The notes beneath the pieces are model-generated. The model was not told the DNA's origin. It was given only the letters and a program-made list of their open reading frames with translations, and made no database searches. A stretch of DNA of 27,588 bases from JAOSJT01 sp035914695 (GTDB lineage Bacteria > Bacteroidota > Ignavibacteria > SZUA-365), in NCBI GenBank assembly GCA_035914695.1, contig JAMIQH010000110.1, forward strand, positions 1 to 27,588. The letters are read 5' to 3'. Position 1 is the first letter of the stretch. Each line of letters begins with the position of its first letter. Both the position numbers and the translations under genes were made by a program. Below are positions 16,610-24,508 of the stretch, in pieces.

Positions 16610-19359
16610 GCTTCGTCCTGTAATGCTGTTGGGGAAATGCGCAGCGTGCAATACGCGCCGCGTTCGTCCGCGCCGATGTGCGCCACCCAGTCCTGCGCGG
16701 TGGATAGTTCGCGCGCTCGCGCGAATGCCGTCACGTCACTGTCACGTGTCTGCGCCGGTGTTCGGTGCAGCCGAATCACGAGTCGTCGACGCTCGCGTGT
16801 GAAGGTCATTTCAATGCTGCTGCCTTCCAGTGCCTCGCGACAGAGCGCGTCGAGCAAGGTGAGCAGAAGCCGCAGCAAGGCCATGCGGCGCGCGGGCGCG
16901 ATGGCGCGGCGCAGCACGCGGGCGGGGAGGCGGTGTTCGATGCGCACGGGACAGGGCAGCGCGACGACGTGCTCGCCCAGTGCGTGCAGTACGGCTTCGA
17001 GCGTGTCTTTCCTCGCGTCGAGCAACCACAGCACATCGCTGTGATGAAGGAGGCGCTCGCGCAACACCGACAATTCCTCGTCGGTCTCGTCTGCTTTCGT
17101 GACGGCAGGAGCGGATGCGGTGGGAGTGCTCGTCCGCGAGTCGTGTGCGCCGACGCGTTGCTCGGAAAGCAGCGTTTTCGCCAGGCGCAGCCGCGACGCC
17201 TGTGTGCGCCTCGCATGCCGCCGCGCGCGAAGCACGACCACAACGACGGCGAGCCCGGCGGCGAGCAGCAGCATTCCCTGAAACCAGAGGGTTTCCACAA
17301 AGGGCGCATCCACCATCACACGCAACATGGCATGCCGTGCAGTCCAGCGGCCTTCGCCCATGTGCAAACGCAGCATGAGTGTGTACTCGCCGGGTGGCAA
17401 CCCCGCGTATTCGATCAACCCATCCGTCGATTCATGCCAGCGGTACTCGTATCCTTCGAGCTGGTAAAGAAAGCGCCGCGATGCCGCGTTGCGAAATGTG
17501 GGTGCGAGCAACTGCATGCGCAACACACGCTCGCCGACGCGCAGCCGCAGCGCTCCGCGTTCCGAGCGTTCCTCGTCGTCCACGCGCAGTCTGCTGAGGA
17601 ACATACGCTGCGATGGTGCGGCTCCATCCTTCTCCGGGCAGCCCGCCGATATCCAACGACCACGCCGGGGTGGCGGGGTGGGTTGGTAGCAATTCACGAT
17701 GGCCTCGGTACCGAAGTACAACGCACCGCCGGGACCGCGGTACACGGTAGTGCATTCGTTTGCTCCCAAACCATTGCGCGTGTCCAGCGTGAACAGGGCC
17801 TGCCGTTGCAGCAATTCCATGATCACGGCGGGATCGATGCCCGACACCACCGGCTCGTCACCATTTGCCAGAAGATTCACATCCCGATACGGCAGCACGG
17901 AAATGCCGGCGTTGCTGCCGAAATACAGCGACCCGTGCGCGTCCTCGGTGATGCAGGTTACTGTGTTGCCGGCGAGGCCTTTTTCCGTGCCAATGCTCGC
18001 CGTGCCACTCGATCCCAGAAACACTCCCGAGCCCACCGTGCCAAACCACATCATGCCTTTGCTGTCGCGGAATATCGAGAGAACATGCTTGCCACGCAGT
18101 CCGGTGGACGGATATGCCAGCGCATTGGAGAGACTGATGCGCGCGGCGCCTCTGTCGGTACCCACCCAGAGGAAACCCGCCTCGTCCTCGGCGAGGGCGG
18201 TGATCATGTTGGAGGGCAGATCGTCGTGCGTGGTGTACAGCATCGCACCATCCGCATCGCGGCGCAGCAAACCCTCGGTGGTGCCCACCCAGTACGCTCC
18301 GTCGGAGCTACGATACAAACAGCGGACACGCGGCGAAGGAAGGGGGAACTCCTTGCGCAGGTCGCGTACGCGACCGCGCGACCACACCGATAGTCCGCCT
18401 TCGCTGCCGATCAGCACATCGCCGGAGGGCAGCGCGAGCAGCGCCCGCACACTGTCGGAGGGCAAGCCGTCGCGCCGTGTGATGTCGCGTGGACCCTCGC
18501 CGTGCAACACGCGAATCCCTCCCCCGAGTGTGCCCACCCACAGGGCGCGATCATCGTCGTGCAGGAGGCAACTCACCGTGGCATGCGCGTTGGAAAGTTC
18601 CTCGCCGGGCAAATAGTGGTGAAAACGGTCCGGCACAAATTGCCACAAGCCGTCGCTGGCGCCGAGCCATACGCTGCCTTCGTCGTCGCAGAATACCGCG
18701 CGTGGCGCCGTTGCTCGCAGGCCGTTGCCGCGGTCGAAGCGCAGCGTTCCCTCATCGGCGCGGCAAAGCAGGGCGTCGGGTGTGACGAGCCAATCCCTTC
18801 CCCGGCAATCGCGCGCGGAAGCCAGCAGGCGCTCGCCGGAGAAGAAGGCGCGCAGATGGTCGTGACGGACCCGACGTGTCGCGATGCGCCGCGTCGTGCT
18901 GTCGCGCAGGCGCAGCAGCCAGCTTTGCCGCGCGGTGGCGATGTACAACTCCTGCGCGTTGAGCAGGTACATTTCTCGCACCGGCCCACGGATGCCCGCG
19001 AGCCGCCGCTCCAGAATGGTGTCGCGCGTGTCCCTGCAATTCGCATGTAGCCGAACGCAGCGCAGGCCGTCGCGCGTACCCACGTACAGCACGCCTCTGC
19101 CGTCGGTCGCCAACGAGTGGACCGTGTCGCCGAGCGCAAGGGGAAGCGGGACGAAGCGCTGGCCATCGAAACGCAGCACGCCCTGCCGCGCGGTGCCTAT
19201 CCAGAGAAAGCCCCGATGGTCCTGCGTGATCGCGGTGACATGCTCGCCGGGTAGCCCCTGCATTGCTCCAAAACGCACGAAAGGATAATGCTGCGCCGGA
19301 ACGATGTGCACACAGAGCACGCATAGCAGCGCGGGAAGAAATATTGCGCCTCGTCTCAT
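16606..19359 (-). CDS. Beta-propeller (two-component regulator propeller) sensor with Y_Y_Y domain and degenerate histidine-kinase end
   Basis: A 917-residue membrane sensor. After a signal peptide (1-22) come many propeller repeats of the Reg_prop kind up to about residue 560 ('GFLWIGTARQGVLRFDG', 'GAYWVGTTEGLLR', 'GFLWVGTDRGAARI', 'GMMWFGTVGSGVFLG'). A Y_Y_Y domain follows ('RFLYQLEGYEYRWHES', 'LPPGEYTLMLRLH'), then one membrane helix (about 687-709). The cytoplasmic end keeps a segment matching the linker of this kinase family ('SDVLWLLDARKDTLEAVL', 774-791). However, the phosphoacceptor-His region is replaced by a Ser/Thr/Pro-rich linker, and the N box and glycine-rich ATP boxes are not recognisable. 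It is probably catalytically dead and coupled to the aminotransferase gene by an ATGA overlap. Confidence 0.85.
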   Translation of the reverse strand: MRRGAIFLPALLCVLCVHIVPAQHYPFVRFGAMQGLPGEHVTAITQDHRGFLWIGTARQGVLRFDGQRFVPLPLALGDTVHSLATDGRGVLYVGTRDGLRCVRLHANCRDTRDTILERRLAGIRGPVREMYLLNAQELYIATARQSWLLRLRDSTTRRIATRRVRHDHLRAFFSGERLLASARDCRGRDWLVTPDALLCRADEGTLRFDRGNGLRATAPRAVFCDDEGSVWLGASDGLWQFVPDRFHHYLPGEELSNAHATVSCLLHDDDRALWVGTLGGGIRVLHGEGPRDITRRDGLPSDSVRALLALPSGDVLIGSEGGLSVWSRGRVRDLRKEFPLPSPRVRCLYRSSDGAYWVGTTEGLLRRDADGAMLYTTHDDLPSNMITALAEDEAGFLWVGTDRGAARISLSNALAYPSTGLRGKHVLSIFRDSKGMMWFGTVGSGVFLGSSGTASIGTEKGLAGNTVTCITEDAHGSLYFGSNAGISVLPYRDVNLLANGDEPVVSGIDPAVIMELLQRQALFTLDTRNGLGANECTTVYRGPGGALYFGTEAIVNCYQPTPPPRRGRWISAGCPEKDGAAPSQRMFLSRLRVDDEERSERGALRLRVGERVLRMQLLAPTFRNAASRRFLYQLEGYEYRWHESTDGLIEYAGLPPGEYTLMLRLHMGEGRWTARHAMLRVMVDAPFVETLWFQGMLLLAAGLAVVVVVLRARRHARRTQASRLRLAKTLLSEQRVGAHDSRTSTPTASAPAVTKADETDEELSVLRERLLHHSDVLWLLDARKDTLEAVLHALGEHVVALPCPVRIEHRLPARVLRRAIAPARRMALLRLLLTLLDALCREALEGSSIEMTFTRERRRLVIRLHRTPAQTRDSDVTAFARARELSTAQDWVAHIGADERGAYCTLRISPTALQDEA

Positions 19360-19656
19360 GCTGCGAATCTACGGAAATGCGCCGACACAGGTGGGATGTG
19401 TTCAGGGTAAAAATGAGGGGCGATGTGCGGAGGTGGGAACCGCGTGGGGAAGGACACACTGATTGAACACCGCCCCTCTCCTTTTCGCTCTTAAAGGAAG
19501 GGTGCTTCAATATGGCGGAGCTCTGTTAGCGTTGCGTTGCCGCTGTGTGTGATTTACGTGTGCGCCCTGCCGCGTGTCTTGCAGCGATACGCTGCGTGAA
19601 AAGCGGGATTGCCGTACATTACCGTGCAGCATGTCCCACGCCGCACGGAGAATGCA
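19360..19656. other. Divergent gap between the sensor gene and the SUI1 gene
   Basis: A 297-bp gap with no gene. Segments 19415-19426 and 19467-19478 are inverted repeats (11 of 12 pairs) around a 40-nt loop and could form a stem or an operator. A TACATT at 19615-19620 might be a -10 box for the SUI1 gene but lacks a clear -35. Confidence 0.4.
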
Positions 19657-20031
19657 ATGAATACGCGCGTCAAGGATCTCGCCGATCTGGCCAAACTCTT
19701 TCCCTCATCCTCTTCCGACGAGGCCTCGACCGACAGCTCGGCGTCCGCCAACCCAAGCGCGCCAGCCCCCGGCGTGCGAGACCGTGCGTTGACGTTGAGC
19801 AAGCTGCATATACAGCTCGAGAAAAAGGGGAGAAAGGGCAAGGGCGTGACGGTGATTGCCGGATTTTTCCACACGGAAGAAGATTTGCAGCGCTTCGCGC
19901 GTGAACTCAAAACGCGCTGCGGTAGCGGGGGCACGGTGAAGGACGAGACCATTGAACTGCAAGGCGACCACCGCAGCACGGCCGCCGCGTATTTCCGCGC
20001 CCTGGGATTCAAGGTAACGGGAGTCGCCTGA
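19657..20031 (+). CDS. yciH: SUI1/YciH-family translation initiation factor-like protein
   Basis: A 124-residue cytoplasmic protein with a C-terminal SUI1 domain (about 55-122), related to eukaryotic eIF1 and bacterial YciH, which bind the small ribosomal subunit and influence start-codon choice. Family motifs 'GKGVTVIAGF', 'CGSGGTVKDETIELQGDHR' and 'GFKVTG' are intact. The N-terminal part has a low-complexity Ser/Ala/Pro stretch (17-38), which looks disordered. The ATG at 19657 is preferred over 19609 because CGGAG lies six bases upstream. It faces clpB; a hairpin lies between the two. Confidence 0.9.
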   Translation: MNTRVKDLADLAKLFPSSSSDEASTDSSASANPSAPAPGVRDRALTLSKLHIQLEKKGRKGKGVTVIAGFFHTEEDLQRFARELKTRCGSGGTVKDETIELQGDHRSTAAAYFRALGFKVTGVA

Positions 20032-20050
20032 GCGTGCGCCAGGCCCGTGC

Positions 20051-20078
20051 GCCCGCCCCGCTGAATCGCGGAGCGGGC
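20051..20078. terminator. Hairpin between the convergent yciH and clpB genes
   Basis: GCCCGC (20051-20056) pairs with 20073-20078, then CCGC with GCGG after a one-base mismatch, around a 6-nt loop. It lies between two facing stop codons. No T-run follows on either strand, so termination is inferred from position. Confidence 0.5.
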
Positions 20079-20087
20079 AAGGCGGCG

Positions 20088-22712
20088 CTACATTGTTGCG
20101 CGTTCGCGCTGTTCCACGGAAAATGTCAAACCCTGCTCGTCGGCATCAATGCGCACAAATGCGCCGCGTGGCAATTCGCCGCGCAGGATGCGCGTACTCA
20201 GCGCGTTCACAATCTCCTTGAGCATCAGGCGCTTGAGCGGACGCGCGCCGAAGGCCGGGTCGTACCCCTGCTCGGCCAGCCAATCCTTGGCCCGCGGTGT
20301 CAGCATGCCATCGAGGCCCTGTCGCTGGAGATTGTCCTGAATCATGCGCTCGAACTGCACTTCCACGATGCGATGCAAATCGCCACGTGAAAGCGGCCGG
20401 AACACCAGCACTTCGTCCACGCGATTGAGGAATTCCGGGCGCAGGCGATGGCGCAGCAATAGCAGCACATCGCGGCGTGTGCTTTCATACACGTCGTCCA
20501 TGTTGCCCGCGGTGGCGCCGGAAAAGCGCTCCATGATGTTTTCCGCCCCCAGATTGGAGGTCATGATGATGATGGTGTTTTTGAAATTCACCACATGGCC
20601 TTTGCTGTCGGTGAGGCGGCCGTCTTCGAGCACTTGCAACAGAATGTTGAACACTTCCGGATGCGCCTTCTCGATTTCATCGAGCAGAACCACGCTGTAG
20701 GGACGGCGACGCACGGCTTCGGTAAGTTGCCCGCCCTCCTCGTAGCCGACGTATCCCGGCGGTGCGCCGATCAGTCGGCTTACGTTGAACTGCTCCATGT
20801 ACTCGCTCATGTCGATGCGCAGCACGGCATGTTCGTCGTCGAAGAGGAACTCGGCCAGCGCGCGCGCCAGTTCGGTTTTTCCCACGCCTGTGGGTCCGAG
20901 GAAAATAAAGGAGCCGATGGGCCGCCGTTCATCGCTCATACCGGCACGCGCCCGCAACACCGCATCCGATACGGCGGCCACGGCTTCGTCCTGTCCCACC
21001 ACGCGAAGGCGCAGTCGCTCGGGCATGTGCAGGATTTTCTCGCGCTCGCTTTCGAGCATGCGCGATACGGGGATGCCCGTCCAGCGCGACACCACATCGG
21101 CGATGTCTTCCTCGGTCACCACCTGCTTGAGCATGGAACCCGTGGCCTGGAATTCCTCGAGACGCGCTTCGAGTTCCTTTTGTTGGCGTTCCAATTCGAT
21201 TAGTGTGCCGTATTTGAGTTCCGCCGCGCGATTGTAGTCGCCATCGCGCTCGGCTTTTTCGGCTTCGAAGCGCGCCACTTCCACCGCTTCCTTGCTGCCG
21301 CGGAGTTCGCGAATCAAGTCCTTTTCGAGCTGCCAGCGGGCGCTGAGGGCGGCGTATTCTTCCTTGAGATTGGACAACTCGGCGGCGATGGCGGCGAGGC
21401 GCTCGCGGGAGCCGTCGTCGCTTTCCTTGCCCAAGGCCACGGCTTCGATTTCGAGTTGCTTGATGCGCCGGTCGATTTCGTCCATATCCTCGGGCATGGA
21501 ATCGATCACCGTGCGCAAGCGCGCGGCCGATTCGTCAATGAGATCAATGGCCTTGTCGGGGAGGAAGCGATCGGCGATGTAGCGCTGCGAGAGTGTGGCC
21601 GCCGCGATAATGGCGCTGTCGGCGATGCGCACGCCGTGATGCAGTTCGTACTTTTCCTTCAAACCGCGTAGTATGGAAATACTGTCCTCCACCGAGGGCT
21701 CGTCCACCAATACGGGTTGGAAGCGCCGCTCCAGGGCCTTGTCTTTTTCGATGTACTTGCGATACTCGTCGAGCGTGGTGGCGCCGATCATGCGCAACTC
21801 TCCGCGCGCCAGCAACGGTTTGAGCATGTTGCCCGCGTCCATGGCTCCTTCGGCCGCGCCTGCGCCGACAATGGTGTGCAGCTCGTCCACGAAGAGGATG
21901 ATGGCGCCTTCGGACTCGGCCACTTCGCGCAGCACGGCCTTGAGGCGTTCCTCAAACTCGCCGCGGAATTTCGCTCCGGCGATGAGTGCGCCAATATCGA
22001 GCTGAAACACGGTTTTATGTTTCAACCCCTCGGGCACATCCCCCGAGGCGATGCGCTGGGCTATGCCTTCAACCAGGGCGGTTTTGCCCACGCCGGGGTC
22101 GCCGACCAGCACGGGATTGTTTTTGGTGCGGCGCGAAAGCACCTGAATACTGCGACGAATTTCCTCGTCGCGGCCGATGACGGGATCGAGTTTTCCGCGA
22201 CGCGCGAAATCGGTGAGATCGCGCCCGAAGCGCTTGAGCGCCTGATAGCTCTCTTCGGCATTGGGAGTGGTGGCACGCTGCGCACCACGCACGTCCTTGA
22301 GTGCCCGCAGAATGCTATCGCGCTTCACGCCTTGCTCGGCAAGCAGCCGACCCGCGTCGCGATCGGTGGTCAGGGCGAGCAGCACATGTTCGGTACTGAT
22401 GTACTCGTCGCGCAGCGCGCGCATCTCCTCCTCGGCCTTGCGAAACACCTGCTCGAGTGCGGGAGCGAGATACACGCCGTCGCCGCCCCGTACCACGGGC
22501 TTACCGCGCAGTTCGCGTTCCACCTGCGCGCGCAGCGCGTCCACATTGCCGCCTACCTTGCGCAACACCGCCACGGGAATGCCCTCGCTGTCGTCCATCA
22601 GCGCCGACAGCACGTGTACGGCTTCGAGCTGCTGATGTCCGTGGCTCTGCGCCATTGCCTGCGCGGCGGTAATGGCTTCCTGTGCCTTGACGGTGAATTG
22701 ATCCAATCGCAT
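20088..22712 (-). CDS. clpB: ATP-dependent disaggregase ClpB
   Basis: An 874-residue Hsp100 protein that forms a hexamer and, with DnaK/DnaJ, pulls polypeptides out of aggregates. Domains in order: Clp N-domain (1-145), first AAA+ ring with Walker A GDPGVGKT (204-211) and Walker B 'ILFVDE', the coiled-coil middle domain that marks ClpB (about 405-525), second AAA+ ring with Walker A GPTGVGKT (606-613) and 'VVLLDEIEKAH', and a C-terminal D2-small domain. The ATG at 22712 is chosen: it gives the family's 'MRLDQFT' start and has AAGGA nine bases upstream, whereas the ATG at 22721 directly abuts that site. It follows the J-protein gene on the same strand, separated by a 95-bp repeat. Confidence 0.97.
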   Translation of the reverse strand: MRLDQFTVKAQEAITAAQAMAQSHGHQQLEAVHVLSALMDDSEGIPVAVLRKVGGNVDALRAQVERELRGKPVVRGGDGVYLAPALEQVFRKAEEEMRALRDEYISTEHVLLALTTDRDAGRLLAEQGVKRDSILRALKDVRGAQRATTPNAEESYQALKRFGRDLTDFARRGKLDPVIGRDEEIRRSIQVLSRRTKNNPVLVGDPGVGKTALVEGIAQRIASGDVPEGLKHKTVFQLDIGALIAGAKFRGEFEERLKAVLREVAESEGAIILFVDELHTIVGAGAAEGAMDAGNMLKPLLARGELRMIGATTLDEYRKYIEKDKALERRFQPVLVDEPSVEDSISILRGLKEKYELHHGVRIADSAIIAAATLSQRYIADRFLPDKAIDLIDESAARLRTVIDSMPEDMDEIDRRIKQLEIEAVALGKESDDGSRERLAAIAAELSNLKEEYAALSARWQLEKDLIRELRGSKEAVEVARFEAEKAERDGDYNRAAELKYGTLIELERQQKELEARLEEFQATGSMLKQVVTEEDIADVVSRWTGIPVSRMLESEREKILHMPERLRLRVVGQDEAVAAVSDAVLRARAGMSDERRPIGSFIFLGPTGVGKTELARALAEFLFDDEHAVLRIDMSEYMEQFNVSRLIGAPPGYVGYEEGGQLTEAVRRRPYSVVLLDEIEKAHPEVFNILLQVLEDGRLTDSKGHVVNFKNTIIIMTSNLGAENIMERFSGATAGNMDDVYESTRRDVLLLLRHRLRPEFLNRVDEVLVFRPLSRGDLHRIVEVQFERMIQDNLQRQGLDGMLTPRAKDWLAEQGYDPAFGARPLKRLMLKEIVNALSTRILRGELPRGAFVRIDADEQGLTFSVEQRERATM

Positions 22713-22748
22713 ATCGTCCATTCCTTACTTCAGAGATGTAAAACCACA

Positions 22749-22843
22749 GTCTTTCATGTTCCTTCGTCGCACCCGGGAGGATGAAAACGGTGCAAGTGCC
22801 TTGATTACTGTCGGAGCGGATCAACAGAGTTTCAAAACCACAG
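22749..22843 (+). repeat. 95-bp dispersed intergenic repeat, copy B
   Basis: Second copy of the repeat at 12231-12325 (four mismatches, no gaps). It fills most of the 213-bp gap between the J-protein gene and clpB. AAAACCACAG occurs at both borders (22740-22749 and 22834-22843), so the unit is framed by 10-bp direct repeats. Confidence 0.9.
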
Positions 22844-22925
22844 ATTCGCCCCGCTGCCATGCCTACCCAGCTTGGCACGCCGTGAACACGTTTCTCCTGT
22901 GCTCCACCCACGCACGCGAGGCGGT

Positions 22926-23669
22926 TCAGTGCTTCATCCCGCAGGCCGCGGCAAATTCCTCCATCAGACGACGCTGTTCATCGTTCAGCGTGGTGGGTAC
23001 GCGCAGATGGGTGCGAATGTACAAATCGCCGGTGCCGTCGAAGCCCAATCCGCGGAGACGCAGTATCTGCTCGGCTTGCGTGCCGGCGGGAATGCGCACG
23101 TTCACGCGCTTGCCCTCGGGTGTGCGTACGCGCAGAGTGGAGCCGAGTACCGCCTGCGCGATGTTGATGGGGATGTCCACATACGCGTCGTTGCCTTTGC
23201 GTTTGAAAAACGGATCCTCGGTGGCGTATTCCTTTTCTTCGCGCGCCGCTGTGGGACGATTGCCCGCAGCGGATTGTGCTCGTGCACCCTTGGCTTTGCG
23301 CTTGCCGCGGCCCTGGAACAGATTCGCGAAAATGTCTTCGAGACTGCCGGTATCGAAGCCCCAGGTGAAGTCCCGCGTGTTCTCCGATGAAAAGCCCCCG
23401 AAGCGATGGAGAAAGTCGTCGTAGGACATGGACTCGCGCGCCTGTCCCGCGCCGTAGCGCCGCAACTCATCGTAGCGGCGGCGCTTCTCCGCGTCGCCCA
23501 GCACTTCGTAGGCCTCGCCGATGTCCTTGAAACGCGATTCGGCGCTGGCATCGCCTTGTCGACGATCGGGATGCCACTCCTTGGCGAGCGTGCGATAGGC
23601 CTGCTTGATTTCTTCCTGCGAAGCGCCTTCGCTTACACCGAGTATGTCGTAGTAGTTTTTCTGCTGCAT
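22926..23669 (-). CDS. DnaJ/CbpA-like J-protein with a single C-terminal domain
   Basis: A 247-residue J-domain protein, a DnaK co-chaperone. The J domain is at 5-70 with the HPD motif at 33-35, which triggers DnaK's ATPase. A Gly/Phe-containing linker and a charged, low-complexity segment (75-150) follow. The remainder (about 153-240: 'FFKRKGNDAYVDIPI', 'VNVRIPAGTQ', 'GTGDLYIRTHLRVP') matches only the second C-terminal domain of DnaJ; the first domain and the zinc finger are absent. The ATG at 23669 has GGAGG eight bases upstream; the ATG at 23696 has a poorer site. It precedes clpB on the same strand, fitting a protein-disaggregation role. Confidence 0.9.
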   Translation of the reverse strand: MQQKNYYDILGVSEGASQEEIKQAYRTLAKEWHPDRRQGDASAESRFKDIGEAYEVLGDAEKRRRYDELRRYGAGQARESMSYDDFLHRFGGFSSENTRDFTWGFDTGSLEDIFANLFQGRGKRKAKGARAQSAAGNRPTAAREEKEYATEDPFFKRKGNDAYVDIPINIAQAVLGSTLRVRTPEGKRVNVRIPAGTQAEQILRLRGLGFDGTGDLYIRTHLRVPTTLNDEQRRLMEEFAAACGMKH

Positions 23670-23738
23670 TTCAATGTCCTCCGTCACCTTCGGCATGCTT
23701 CCGCCGCCACGTGATGGATGAGGTGGATGGGATCAACT

Positions 23739-23768
23739 ATCGTACCATGAGCGAAATTCCATGGTCAA
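23739..23768 (-). promoter_or_regulatory. Probable promoter of the J-protein (and clpB) genes
   Basis: Minus-strand -35 TTGACC (23763-23768), an 18-nt spacer and -10 TACGAT (23739-23744), with an extended TGG just before the -10. It resembles a housekeeping promoter rather than a sigma32 heat-shock promoter. No CIRCE operator is seen nearby. Confidence 0.55.
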
Positions 23769-23961
23769 ATGTGACGATTTGTCGCTATTAGCTGCCAGAT
23801 CGGCGTGCTGGTTGTCAGGAAAGGATTTCGATCATGAAAAAATGACAAATTGGCGCGGCGGCATGCCATAACGGCGCGAAATGCGCATTGGCACGGCTTG
23901 TGATTCTCTATGGGCAACTGAACGAACGAATTCAACCAACAATGTTACAGGAGGAATAGCC

Positions 23962-24402
23962 ATGACAATCACCCGCTGGAACCCGGTCAACGATCTGATG
24001 AACTTGCAGCGCGAAATGAACCGCGTGTTTTCCGGTATCACCCCCAAGACCAACCGCGACGAGGAATACGAGTCGGCGGTGTGGAGCCCGACAGTGGATA
24101 TTGTCGAGGACAATGACGTGTACACGCTGTCCTTCGATCTGCCCGGCCTCAAGAAGGAGGACATCAAGATGAACTTCGCCGACAACACGCTGAAAATCAG
24201 CGGTGAGCGCAAGTCGGTGGAGGAGAGCAAGGACGTCACCTGCCACCGTGTGGAACGCGTCTACGGCAAATTCTACCGCTCCTTCAACTTCCCGACCATG
24301 GTCAACGCTGACAAGATCAGCGCGAACTACAAGGACGGTGTGCTCACCATCGCCGTTCCCAAGGCCGAGGAAGTGAAGCCGAAGCAGATCACCATCTCGT
24401 AA
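23962..24402 (+). CDS. Hsp20 family small heat-shock protein
   Basis: A 146-residue holdase that binds unfolding proteins without ATP and hands them to the ClpB/DnaK system. It has an N-terminal helix region (1-40), an alpha-crystallin domain (about 42-135) with 'VDIVEDNDVYTLSFDLPGL' and the conserved 'ANYKDGVLTIAVPK' (121-134), and a C-terminal 'ITI' (I-x-I) anchor that docks between subunits. The ATG at 23962 has a strong AGGAGG site upstream. It is divergent from the J-protein gene, with 292 bp between them. A clear terminator follows the stop codon. Confidence 0.95.
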   Translation: MTITRWNPVNDLMNLQREMNRVFSGITPKTNRDEEYESAVWSPTVDIVEDNDVYTLSFDLPGLKKEDIKMNFADNTLKISGERKSVEESKDVTCHRVERVYGKFYRSFNFPTMVNADKISANYKDGVLTIAVPKAEEVKPKQITIS

Positions 24403-24427
24403 ACGAACAGGTTCACGCACTCCCCTC

Positions 24428-24460
24428 ACGGGCGTCCGGCACAGCGGGCGCCCGTTTCTG
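24428..24460 (+). terminator. Intrinsic terminator of the Hsp20 gene
   Basis: An 11-bp stem (24428-24438 with 24445-24455, one T-G wobble) and a 6-nt loop, followed by TTTCTGTT. It lies 25 bp after the Hsp20 stop and faces the AI-2E-family gene. Confidence 0.8.
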
Positions 24461-24508
24461 TTGCCGCCGCCGCCGACCGCCTCTATCCAGCTCGCATGCT
24501 ACGGGCGT

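Noticed and set aside
15542..18393. Two long plus-strand open frames opposite the aminotransferase and sensor genes
   Set aside because: The minus-strand products have clear domains; the plus-strand translations do not.
21717..22784. Plus-strand open frame opposite clpB
   Set aside because: Antisense to the highly conserved ClpB N-domain and first AAA+ ring.
22749..22843. Repeat unit considered as a CRISPR repeat or a small coding gene
   Set aside because: There is no regular array of repeats and spacers, and all three base differences from copy A that fall inside the shared open frame change amino acids, with no similarity to known proteins.
23889..23904. TGGCACG resembling the -24 box of a sigma54 promoter before the Hsp20 gene
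   Set aside because: The -12 box is not TTGC at the required distance and no enhancer-binding protein gene is nearby.
23670..23961. CIRCE operator expected beside chaperone genes
   Set aside because: No TTAGCACTC-N9-GAGTGCTAA-like inverted repeat was found.
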